A stretch of DNA of 64,000 nt from Bradyrhizobium sp. BRP22. GTDB lineage: Bacteria; Pseudomonadota; Alphaproteobacteria; Rhizobiales; Xanthobacteraceae. Numbering within the stretch: the stretch's first letter is position 1; each line of letters begins with the position of its first letter. The stretch spans positions 214,717 to 278,716 of the forward strand of contig NZ_JADYVX010000007.1 in NCBI RefSeq assembly GCF_020194175.1, read 5' to 3'. This document shows positions 16,174-23,720 of the stretch, piece after piece. The translations under genes were made by a program, and so were the position numbers. The notes beneath the pieces were generated by a model that had not been told where the DNA came from, did no database searches, and worked only from the letters and a program-made list of their open reading frames with translations.

Positions 16174-17316
16174 ATGGCGGCAGTCCCCGATGCGCAGCTA
16201 GGCACAGGCAAAACAGGAAAACTGGGTTTCCTGCCGCGCCTCGAATCCTTGCGTGGCATCGCGGCGGTTTCGGTCGTCGGCTATCACATCACCAGCCAGT
16301 TCACCGACACCTACGTCACGGGCATGGCGCCGGTCGTGATGTTCTTCGTGCTCAGCGGCTTCGTGCTGGCGCGCTCGCTGCAGAACAATCCGAACCCGAT
16401 CACGTTTCTGCGGCATCGCCTGTTCCGGCTCTTCCCCGCCGCGATCGGGGTGGTCGCGCTGCTGACGCTGCTGCATCATCAGTACGGCTTCTATGTCGGC
16501 TACGAAACGAAATTCGATCCGCTCAACATCGTGCTCAACGCGATCATGGTCCGCCACGACATCAACGGCGTGATGTGGTCGATGACGGTCGAGTGCTTTG
16601 CCACGCCGGTGATCCTGCTGTCGTTCTGGATCTTCCAGCACCTCGGCCCGCGGCCGCTCATGGTGTCGATCGCTGTCCTGTTCGGACTCTCGTTCTGGGG
16701 CGCCTATGTGCATCTGCTCGGCGGCATTGCCAACCTCGCGCCGCTCTACGCTTTTGTCGCCGGCGTGCTCTTGCAGATGCAGGGCGGGCGGACGGCCGAG
16801 CGGCTCCGCACGGCCGCTGTCTGGATCCTCTCGATCGCGGCCATCGCCCTGCTCTGCTTTTGCGGAGCACAGAAGCAGACTGCGCCGATCATTGCGCTGG
16901 AAACCCTGAGCTCCTCGCTGCTAGTGCTGCTGGTTGCCTTTCGAAGCGCGATCGGCCTGTTCGCCGTTCTCGATCTTCGTCTCGTCCGCTTCTATGGCCG
17001 TATCTCCTACAGCTTCTATCTGCTTCACCCGATCGGCATGTCGCTCGCCGCCCGGCTGCTCGACGCGAGGGATCTGCCCGTCCTGCTCGCGATCTCGGTG
17101 ACGACGATCGCGGCCATCGCCCTGACGACGCCGATGGCCTGGTTCTCCTGGCGCTATATCGAGAAGCCCTTCATCGCGCTGAGCCGGCTGGCCGCAAAAC
17201 AGCCGTCGCCGGCAAGTGCGATCGAACCTGGGGCAAGTGGTGTCTCTTGCACCGACATCAGAGAACGATGTCGAGGAGGCGCCGAAGATACTCTAAACAC
17301 CTTTGGAAACGAGTGA
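16174..17316 (+). CDS. Acyltransferase 3 family membrane protein (OafA/YrhL-like)
   Basis: The 380-residue integral membrane protein has about ten hydrophobic segments. It carries the family hallmark near the N-terminus (RLESLRGIAAVSVVGYHITS), where Arg and His are the conserved catalytic-site residues, followed by FFVLSGFVLARSL and FLRHRLFRLFPA. Such enzymes transfer acyl, usually acetyl, groups to surface glycans, lipids or sugars. The C-terminal tail after residue 340 is hydrophilic. The ATG at 16174 has only a weak ribosome site. The last 24 bases overlap a convergent SGNH hydrolase gene, and the pairing suggests opposite acetylating and deacetylating roles. Confidence 0.88.
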   Translation: MAAVPDAQLGTGKTGKLGFLPRLESLRGIAAVSVVGYHITSQFTDTYVTGMAPVVMFFVLSGFVLARSLQNNPNPITFLRHRLFRLFPAAIGVVALLTLLHHQYGFYVGYETKFDPLNIVLNAIMVRHDINGVMWSMTVECFATPVILLSFWIFQHLGPRPLMVSIAVLFGLSFWGAYVHLLGGIANLAPLYAFVAGVLLQMQGGRTAERLRTAAVWILSIAAIALLCFCGAQKQTAPIIALETLSSSLLVLLVAFRSAIGLFAVLDLRLVRFYGRISYSFYLLHPIGMSLAARLLDARDLPVLLAISVTTIAAIALTTPMAWFSWRYIEKPFIALSRLAAKQPSPASAIEPGASGVSCTDIRERCRGGAEDTLNTFGNE

Positions 17317-18090
17317 CGAGATCAACATTGCCCGGAGCAAAACACCCCAATTGTTCGGATGCACTCCGTCGTGCGTGAGGGCCCGATGGTTGGCCTTGCC
17401 GACGCCGCTTGAACTGAAAAGATCAAGACATTGGATGCGGTTTATTTCTGCCACCCGCAGCATGGCGGCGACGTAGTCGCGGAGAAAAACTCCCACCTCA
17501 TTCGGATATACGTCGCTGTCGCGATCGTCGTAGGTCGGTAACCACCACGGCGTGATCAGAAAGATCCGCGCCGTAGGGCAGGATTTCCTGAGGAGCGCGA
17601 TCGAATGGTTGAGAGCTCCTTTGAAGGTCTCGCGGCCTACGTCATCGTCCGAGCCGATCGGACGATCGTAGCGGAATTCATTGGCGCCATACTCCAGGCC
17701 AATGTGAGTGACGCCTGAAAAATTCGTCGCTTGCAGGTTGCCGAGAGACGAGTCGCGGACCGGCTCTCCGGTTCGTTTTTGTGCAGACCAATCGCCTGAG
17801 GCGATCGAGCTGGCGATGGCGTAGAGTGAAACGGGGTCGAGTGACGGAAATTTATGTTGACCTGCGCACGAGCCAGGAAAGGCGCCGTTTATGGCGAACA
17901 TTCCGAGCCGCTCGCCTATGATGCTCGGTGCGGCTCCGCCATGGGTCGAGCCGGTGCCGGCACTGATGCTGGTTCCGAGCTGAAGATAACAACCGCCACG
18001 CATGGTATTCCGGCTGCCAGCCCAAAAGGCTGTGCCCAGCAGGCCTGCCGCGCCGATCCCCAATGTCTTGAGAAAAGCCCGCCGCTCCAT
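17293..18090 (-). CDS. SGNH/GDSL-like hydrolase with a twin-arginine-type leader
   Basis: The start MERRAFLKTLGIGAAGLLGT resembles a twin-arginine signal, so the protein is probably exported folded. SGNH blocks can be traced. Block I reads LQLGTSISAG, with GTS in place of the usual GDS. Block III reads GLEYGANEF. Block V reads HDGVHPNNWG, carrying the Asp-x-x-His pair. This suggests an esterase or carbohydrate deacetylase. The start is uncertain: ATGs exist at 18090 and 18108 and the frame is open to 18162. I use 18090 because it begins the Arg-Arg leader. It converges on and overlaps the acyltransferase gene at 17293-17316. Confidence 0.75.
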   Translation of the reverse strand: MERRAFLKTLGIGAAGLLGTAFWAGSRNTMRGGCYLQLGTSISAGTGSTHGGAAPSIIGERLGMFAINGAFPGSCAGQHKFPSLDPVSLYAIASSIASGDWSAQKRTGEPVRDSSLGNLQATNFSGVTHIGLEYGANEFRYDRPIGSDDDVGRETFKGALNHSIALLRKSCPTARIFLITPWWLPTYDDRDSDVYPNEVGVFLRDYVAAMLRVAEINRIQCLDLFSSSGVGKANHRALTHDGVHPNNWGVLLRAMLISSLVSKGV

Positions 18091-18578
18091 ATTCGGGCTC
18101 TCTAGCATCGACGACTTCGTCCGGGCAACTTTCGGGGTAGTTTCGTTTGCACTTCCAAGCAACCCATCCGCAGCTATGAACCGATGCTGGTCTTGACCTG
18201 GAATCCGAGACAGCGGCTATCCGGGTTTCCCCGCGCCCCGCCACTACTCCACTCCTGTGCGGATGACAAAATGGATTCCGTCGCATCGTCCCGGAACGTC
18301 AGCGGAGAAAAATTCGCCAGCGATTCCAAGGCGGTTTGCCCCGTCCCAGCAATCGGCACTATGACACCGGGCGTCTCATCCAAATGAGGGGCGGCGCGAT
18401 CATCACGAACGTTGCGGTGAGATGCGTGGACGCGGGTGTTGCGAGTGGCGAGCACGACTATCCGTGGATGGCGAAGTCGACTTTCCCTGCGCCCTCCGAT
18501 ATCGAGGAGGTGAAACGCAAAGCTCGGGCACGCGATGCCGGCAGAACGCGGAGTCACATCCCTCATCTACACTCCACC

Positions 18579-18679
18579 GTCATGCCCGCGAAGGCGGGCA
18601 TCCAGTAGCCGGCAGCCTCTCGACTCAAAACACTGCCCTCTCTGGAATACTGGATCGTCCGCTTTCGCGGACGATGACA
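18579..18679 (+). repeat. Paired REP-like palindromes
   Basis: The left unit has a hairpin with arms ATGCCCGCG / CGGGCAT followed by CCAGTA. The right unit is its inverted relative, starting TACTGGATCG and folding with CGTCCGC / GCGGACG. The two face each other about 40 bases apart, as in paired REP elements. The GTCATGCCCGCG-type unit is a common dispersed element in Bradyrhizobium genomes as I know them. Confidence 0.7.
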
Positions 18680-18718
18680 GCGGAGAGCTGTTTGAAATTT
18701 GAATCGGACTCGTAGGAT

Positions 18719-18787
18719 GGTAGAGCGAAGCGAAACCCATCATTCGCGAGACTTGCTCCATCGCGATGGGTTTCGCTTCGCCCTACC
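18719..18787. repeat. Large inverted repeat with 23-base arms
   Basis: Arms at 18719-18741 and 18765-18787 are complementary except for one position; their core is AAGCGAAACCCATC / GATGGGTTTCGCTT. The loop is 23 bases. This is a different family from the TAGAGC repeats and another recurrent intergenic element of this group. Confidence 0.75.
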
Positions 18788-19056
18788 CCGCCCCAGCCGC
18801 GACGCATATTCGATCGCTTCGGTCAGGCAATGTCAGGCAGTGCCGGGGTCGACGGAGGCCCGGACGGATCGATGGCCTTGCTGAGCCGCCCGACCTCCTG
18901 CGCGAAATGCGGCCAGAAGCCTTAATTGCTGCATGATGCTGTGCCGGAAATGGGGGCACGTCGTAGGCGCCGCCTTCGCTGGACGCAATCCAGCAATGGC
19001 GATGCCCCCCGGCTTTACGCTAGAATGTGCGTTGCTCCAATGCAGGAGGTGTGGCG

Positions 19057-19314
19057 ATGCCGAGAAAGGGAATCACCGGCCACGACGAATGGGTCATCAC
19101 CGAGGCGCTGGCGACGGCGCTGGTCGCCCTCGAACAGCTTCCGCCCAAACACCAGCCGCGACCGCATATGGAAGACATCCGAAAATTGCTTGCCGCCGGC
19201 TGCGATCGCGGAACCGTCACCCTGCACCTGGCCCAGGCCAAGTGCCGGCTGTTTCCGGACGCCGATCCGCTGGCGATCTACGAGGAATACGGGCTCAGCG
19301 ACGGCCAAGGCTAA
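19057..19314 (+). CDS. Conserved hypothetical protein (85 residues)
   Basis: The protein MPRKGITGHDEWVITEALAT continues ALVALEQLPPKHQPRPHMED and ends with an acidic segment (DADPLAIYEEYGLSDGQG). It looks soluble and mainly helical, with no signal peptide. AGGAGG eight bases before the ATG at 19057 fixes the start. I recognise no named domain. It converges with the PQQ-type dehydrogenase gene, with only 19 bases between their stops. Confidence 0.75.
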   Translation: MPRKGITGHDEWVITEALATALVALEQLPPKHQPRPHMEDIRKLLAAGCDRGTVTLHLAQAKCRLFPDADPLAIYEEYGLSDGQG

Positions 19315-19333
19315 GACTTTAAAGGGTGAGACC

Positions 19334-20677
19334 TTAGCGGCTGATCCGCCAGATCGTGCCGTTGGCGTCCTCGGTGATCAGCAGGGCGCCGTCGCGCGCC
19401 ACGGCGACCCCGACCGGGCGTCCCCAGACCTCGGAATCGTTGATGACGAAGCCGGTCGCGAAATCCTCGTACTCGCCGGTCGGCACGCCGTCCTTCAGGC
19501 GGATGCGGATCACCTTGTAGCCCGTGCGCTTCGATCGGTTCCACGAGCCGTGCTGGGCCGCGAAGACGTCGCCGCGATATTCGGCGGGGAAGTTCTGGCC
19601 GTCATAGAATGCGAGGCCAAGCGACGCGGAATGCGCCTGCAAGAGCACGTCGGGGACCGTGATCTTGTCCTTGAGGTCGGGGCGCGCGCCGACATGCCGA
19701 GGATCCTCGTTGGCGCCGATGTAGAACCACGGCCAGCCATAGAACGCGTTCTCGCGGACGCGGGTCACATAATCGGGCACGAGGTTGTCGCCGAGGCCGT
19801 CGCGCTCATTGGTCGAGCACCACGGCACGCCCGTTTGCGGCTGGATCGCAAGCCCGACGCAATTGCGGATGCCGGTGGCAAAGATGCGCTGGTTCCTGCC
19901 GTCGGGATCGAAGGCAAGCACCGCGCCACGATCGGTCTCGTTGCCCCAGGCGGCGCCCAGCGGGCGCTCGCGGCTCCAGGCTTGCAGGCCTCCCGGAGGG
20001 CTACCCATGCCCTCCCCCGAATTGCCTGCGGAGCCGACCGAGACCAGCATCCGCGCATTGTCAGGCGTAAAGACAAGGTCGCGGGTCGAGTGACCCCAGC
20101 CATGCGGCAGATTGACGACGACCGTCTCCGGCTTTCCGGAAGCCTTGAGGTCGCCATTGCGATAGGCAAAGCGGACCACGCTTCCGGTGTTGGCGACGTA
20201 GAGCCATTGCGGATTGTCGCCACTCGGAAAGAATGCCATGCCGAACGGACGATCGAGGCCGGTGGCGTAGACTTCGTTGACCGACGGTTTGGCTGCCCCA
20301 TCGGCGGCGCGCAGCAGGCGGATGCGCCCGGCGCGTGTCTCGGCGACGAAGATGTCGCCATTCGGCGCGGTCTTGATGATCCGTGGGCCGTTCAAGCCGT
20401 CAACGAACAGCTCGGCCTTGAACCCTGGCGGCACCTGCGGAATTGCGGAGGACGGCCGCGGCGCGACCCGCGACATGTTCGCAGTCGATGGCGTCGCGCC
20501 GGGCTTGGGCAGATCCCGCGGCGTGATCAGGCGCAGGGTGCCGGGCTTGTCACGCTGCCAATCGCCATAGGCGTCCGGTCCCTTCAGCACAGCCGGCTGT
20601 GCGCTTGCACCAGGCGGGATCATCAACGCGAGCAAGCTCGCAATCGCGACGCGTATTGCAATGGGCTTCCAGAGCAT
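19334..20677 (-). CDS. PQQ-dependent sugar dehydrogenase family protein (sorbosone dehydrogenase-like)
   Basis: The 447-residue secreted protein has a signal peptide (about residues 1-26, ending GASAQ) and a six-bladed propeller domain. Motifs include LNGPRIIKTAPNGDIFVAET, the RPFGMAF segment, NLPHGWGHSTRDL with the catalytic-type His, GIRNCVGLAIQPQTG and AQHGSWNRS. These are typical of the soluble PQQ glucose/sorbosone dehydrogenase superfamily, which oxidises sugars in the periplasm; many members are untested. The ATG at 20677 follows a normal leader. The efflux gene emrB-like ends upstream on the same strand with a gap of about 105 bases. Confidence 0.87.
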   Translation of the reverse strand: MLWKPIAIRVAIASLLALMIPPGASAQPAVLKGPDAYGDWQRDKPGTLRLITPRDLPKPGATPSTANMSRVAPRPSSAIPQVPPGFKAELFVDGLNGPRIIKTAPNGDIFVAETRAGRIRLLRAADGAAKPSVNEVYATGLDRPFGMAFFPSGDNPQWLYVANTGSVVRFAYRNGDLKASGKPETVVVNLPHGWGHSTRDLVFTPDNARMLVSVGSAGNSGEGMGSPPGGLQAWSRERPLGAAWGNETDRGAVLAFDPDGRNQRIFATGIRNCVGLAIQPQTGVPWCSTNERDGLGDNLVPDYVTRVRENAFYGWPWFYIGANEDPRHVGARPDLKDKITVPDVLLQAHSASLGLAFYDGQNFPAEYRGDVFAAQHGSWNRSKRTGYKVIRIRLKDGVPTGEYEDFATGFVINDSEVWGRPVGVAVARDGALLITEDANGTIWRISR

Positions 20678-20782
20678 TTCACATCCTCACGCGAGATGAC
20701 GATCTCGCGAACGCGCATCCATAGCGCAGAACCTTGGTAGGCTCATTTCACAATCTCGTCTGAGGTTGCGGCGATTTGGCCG

Positions 20783-22390
20783 TCAATGTCCTCTTGCCGG
20801 CGCCTTGAGATCGATCGAGCGCATGATCAGCGCGAGCGGGATCATCAGGGCGCCAATGACAGCCAGCGTCCAGAACACATCGATATAGGCGAGGAAATCG
20901 ACTTGGCGCTGCAAGGTCTGGCCGACCCAGGCGATCGCCTGCGAGGCCGCATCGGAGGCGTTGGAGCCCTGCGCCTGGAAATAGCGCGTCATCGCGTCGA
21001 TGGTCTGCTGGTAGCCGATGTCGGACGGCGCGGCATGCTCGACCAGCCGGCTCTGATGGAATTGCTGGCGCTGCGCCAGGACGGTTTGCGCCAACGCTAC
21101 TCCCATCGAGCCGCCGATGTTGCGGGCAACATTGATCAGCGCCGAAGCCTGATTGGTCTTGTCCGGCGGTACGCCGTCGTAGGAGGCCGTCGTCACCGGC
21201 AGGAACAGGAATGGCAGGCCGATGCCGAGGAAGATGCGCGACCACGCCGCGTAGCCATAGGTGATATCGGGCGTGAGGCCGGTGAGATGCCACATCGAGA
21301 GCATTACGATGGTCGCACCGACGATGATCAGGTATTTCGGCTGCACGATGCCCACGAGCCTGCCCACGATCGGCATCATGATCATCGTGAAGATGCCGCC
21401 CGGCGACAACGCGAGCCCAGCGAGCATCGCAGTGTAGTTCACCTCCGCCTGCAGCAATTGCGGCAGGATCTGAGTGGTCGAGATCAAGACCGCGCCAGTG
21501 CCGAGCATCACCAGGAAGCAGGCTGCGAACTGCCGCCGGCCCAGCAGGCGGAGCTCGATGATGGGATCGTTGCGGGTCAGTTCCCAGGGGATCAGCGCCA
21601 GCAGGCAGAAGCCTGAGATCAGCGCAAAGGCCAGGATCATGTTGGATCCGAACCAGTCATTGCGCTGGCCTTCGTCGAGCACGAATTCGAGCGAGCCGAG
21701 TCCGATCGCGACCAGCACGAAGCCGACATAGTCGACGCGGAGTCCCTTGCGGAGCAACTCTCGCCGTTCTTCCTCCGCTCCGGACGGTTCCTTGACCAGC
21801 GTCCCCACCAGGAACAGGGAGATCAATCCCATCGGTCCGTTGATCAGAAACACCCAGTGCCAGGTATAGGTATCGGTGATCCAGCCGCCGAGTGTCGGCC
21901 CGATCACCGGCGCCACCACTACGGCGATGCCGTAGATCGCAAAGGCCTGACCACGCTTGGCCGGTGGAAACGAGTCGGCGAGGATCGCCTGCTCGGATGT
22001 CGCCATCCCTCCCCCGCCGAGTCCTTGCAGGATGCGGAACAGCACCAGGGATTCCAGACTCCAGGCAAACCCGCACAGCAGCGAAGCCACGGTAAAGGTG
22101 GCCACGCACATCATGTAGAAGCGCTTGCGCCCGATGACGGTCGAAAGCCAGCCGGAAATCGACAGCACGATCGCGTTGGCGACGAGATAGCTGGTGATGA
22201 CGTAAGTGCTCTCGTCGATGCCGACCGCCAGCCCGCCCGCGATATGGCGCAGCGCGACGTTGGCGATCGTCGTGTCCAGCACCTCCATGAAGGTCGCGAT
22301 CGAGACGACGAAGGCGATCAGATAGGGATTGTGTCCGCCGGCCGCCGAGCGCTCCGCCGACCAGCCGCCGGCCTGCGTCGCGTCAGTCAT
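20783..22390 (-). CDS. DHA2-family MFS multidrug efflux transporter (EmrB/QacA-like)
   Basis: This 535-residue protein has about 14 hydrophobic segments. The family motif in the first helix is IATFMEVLDTTIANVALRHI, motif A is WLSTVIGRKRFY, and motif C is AVVVAPVIGPTLGGWI. EmrB-type transporters pump hydrophobic drugs or uncouplers out by proton antiport, together with a periplasmic adaptor. The adaptor gene lies directly upstream and its stop overlaps this ATG by four bases. No dedicated regulator is adjacent. An EcfG-like promoter precedes the adaptor gene, suggesting stress-inducible efflux. Confidence 0.92.
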   Translation of the reverse strand: MTDATQAGGWSAERSAAGGHNPYLIAFVVSIATFMEVLDTTIANVALRHIAGGLAVGIDESTYVITSYLVANAIVLSISGWLSTVIGRKRFYMMCVATFTVASLLCGFAWSLESLVLFRILQGLGGGGMATSEQAILADSFPPAKRGQAFAIYGIAVVVAPVIGPTLGGWITDTYTWHWVFLINGPMGLISLFLVGTLVKEPSGAEEERRELLRKGLRVDYVGFVLVAIGLGSLEFVLDEGQRNDWFGSNMILAFALISGFCLLALIPWELTRNDPIIELRLLGRRQFAACFLVMLGTGAVLISTTQILPQLLQAEVNYTAMLAGLALSPGGIFTMIMMPIVGRLVGIVQPKYLIIVGATIVMLSMWHLTGLTPDITYGYAAWSRIFLGIGLPFLFLPVTTASYDGVPPDKTNQASALINVARNIGGSMGVALAQTVLAQRQQFHQSRLVEHAAPSDIGYQQTIDAMTRYFQAQGSNASDAASQAIAWVGQTLQRQVDFLAYIDVFWTLAVIGALMIPLALIMRSIDLKAPARGH

Positions 22391-23553
22391 CGCACCTTCG
22401 TCCAGGGTACGACCGACATGCCGGGGCCGACGGGAACGTCATCGGGCCAATGATCGACCACGATCTTCACCGGCACGCGCTGCACCACCTTGACGTAGTT
22501 GCCGGTGGCGTTCTCCGCCGGCAGCAGGCTGAACACCGTGCCCGAACCGGGCTGCACCGAGTCCACGCGCCCGGTCAGCCTGCGGTTTGGATAGGCGTCG
22601 ATCGTGAATTCGACGGGTTGGCCCGGACGCATGTCGCGAAGCTGGGTCTCCTTGTAGTTCGCCACGATCCAGACCTCGTCGGGCACGAACATCATGATGC
22701 TCTGCCCGGCCGTCGCAAGCATCCCCTTGGCGCCGCTGAGCTTGACGACGCGCCCGGACTGCGCCGCCGTGACGTTGGTGTATTCGAGATTGAGCTTGGC
22801 CTGATCGCGCTGCGCCTCCGCCTGCTGCAGCGATGCCTTGGCACTCTCCCGTTGGGCCTGCAGCGGCTTGATCCCGAGCTCGGCGACAGTGACTGCGGTC
22901 TTTGCACGGGTGGTATTGGCCTGCTGCGCCTCGAGATCGGACTTGGTCTGTTGCTGACGTTGCAGCGTGCCGGCGCCCTTCTGCAGGAGATCATCGGCGC
23001 GCGCGGCTTCCTGCTGGGCAAATTGCAGTTGCGCTTCGGCCTGCGCGAGCTGCGCTTTTGCCTGGTCGATCTGGGCCTGTTGGCTGTCGATCTGGGCCTC
23101 GATATTGGCGATATTGGCCCGCGCTGCTGCGACCTGCCCCTCCGCCTGCTCGACCGCGATCCTGTAGTCGCGATCGTCGATACGGGCGAGCAGATCGCCC
23201 GCATTGACATGCTGGTTATCCGTGACGGGTACGTCGACAAGGTAACCGCCGACCTTCGGCGCGATCGAGAAGCTGCGCGCCGCGATGAAAGCATCATCGG
23301 TAGATTCGTAGTTACGAACTTCGAGCCAGTAGATGCCGCCGCCGATCAGCGCAGCCAGGAGAACGCAAGCGCCTGCAATCGCGAGCAACCAGTGCTCGCG
23401 GAGCCGATCGAGCATTGACGGCCCGTCGGGCGTGGTCGGCGGACTGTCGCGCGTTTCGCTGACGTCCCTGAGTTCAGGCTTCTGCTCGGGAGCGCGTTCC
23501 GGAGGCCGTGTTTCTTCCGCGGACGGCCCACGCTCTCGGGTCGTGGCATCCAC
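22387..23553 (-). CDS. HlyD/EmrA family membrane-fusion adaptor protein
   Basis: The 388-residue protein has a Pro/Glu-rich cytoplasmic lead and one membrane anchor (WLLAIAGACVLLAALIGGGI). A biotinyl-lipoyl half domain follows (YESTDDAFIAARSFSIAPKV), then a long Ala/Gln-rich coiled coil (about residues 140-230) and the second lipoyl half with TAAQSGRVVKLSGAKGM. This is the periplasmic partner of the EmrB-type transporter encoded next. The start is GTG at 23553 with GAGGTG upstream; the next in-frame ATG would remove the cytoplasmic lead. It is divergent from the PoxB-like gene, with EcfG-like promoters facing both ways. Confidence 0.92.
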   Translation of the reverse strand: MDATTRERGPSAEETRPPERAPEQKPELRDVSETRDSPPTTPDGPSMLDRLREHWLLAIAGACVLLAALIGGGIYWLEVRNYESTDDAFIAARSFSIAPKVGGYLVDVPVTDNQHVNAGDLLARIDDRDYRIAVEQAEGQVAAARANIANIEAQIDSQQAQIDQAKAQLAQAEAQLQFAQQEAARADDLLQKGAGTLQRQQQTKSDLEAQQANTTRAKTAVTVAELGIKPLQAQRESAKASLQQAEAQRDQAKLNLEYTNVTAAQSGRVVKLSGAKGMLATAGQSIMMFVPDEVWIVANYKETQLRDMRPGQPVEFTIDAYPNRRLTGRVDSVQPGSGTVFSLLPAENATGNYVKVVQRVPVKIVVDHWPDDVPVGPGMSVVPWTKVR

Positions 23554-23597
23554 TGCAGCACCTCAAGCGAAGGAGATCATTTGCAATCGATCTGGCT

Positions 23598-23622
23598 AAC
23601 CAAGCGGTCAGAACATGGTTCC
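23598..23622 (-). promoter_or_regulatory. EcfG-like promoter for the efflux operon
   Basis: Reading leftwards, GGAAC (23618-23622), 16 bases, then GGTT (23598-23601), 45 bases before the GTG start at 23553. Confidence 0.45.
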
Positions 23623-23655
23623 CGCGAAGCCATCGATCGGGCGTAGTTGGCGATT

Positions 23656-23680
23656 GGAACCCTCGCGCATACCGACGGTT
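23656..23680 (+). promoter_or_regulatory. EcfG-like promoter for the PoxB-like gene
   Basis: GGAAC (23656-23660), 16 bases, then GGTT (23677-23680), 40 bases before the ATG at 23721. With the opposite site at 23598-23622 it makes a bidirectional stress promoter region. Confidence 0.45.
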
Positions 23681-23720
23681 CTCAGTGCTTCATTGCACTC
23701 CAGATATCGCGGGGTTCGCT

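Larger units (their letters stand above)
18091..19056. other. Repeat-rich intergenic region
   Basis: Almost 1 kb without a convincing gene. The right half holds two unrelated palindromic repeats (18579-18679 and 18719-18787). The left part (18091-18570) shows only short frames unlike known proteins. An SGNH gene fires leftwards and a small gene rightwards from this gap. Confidence 0.5.

Noticed and set aside
18926..20740. A 604-codon plus-strand open frame
   Set aside because: It lies antisense to the PQQ-type dehydrogenase and in another frame over the 85-residue gene with a strong ribosome site; no domain is recognisable.
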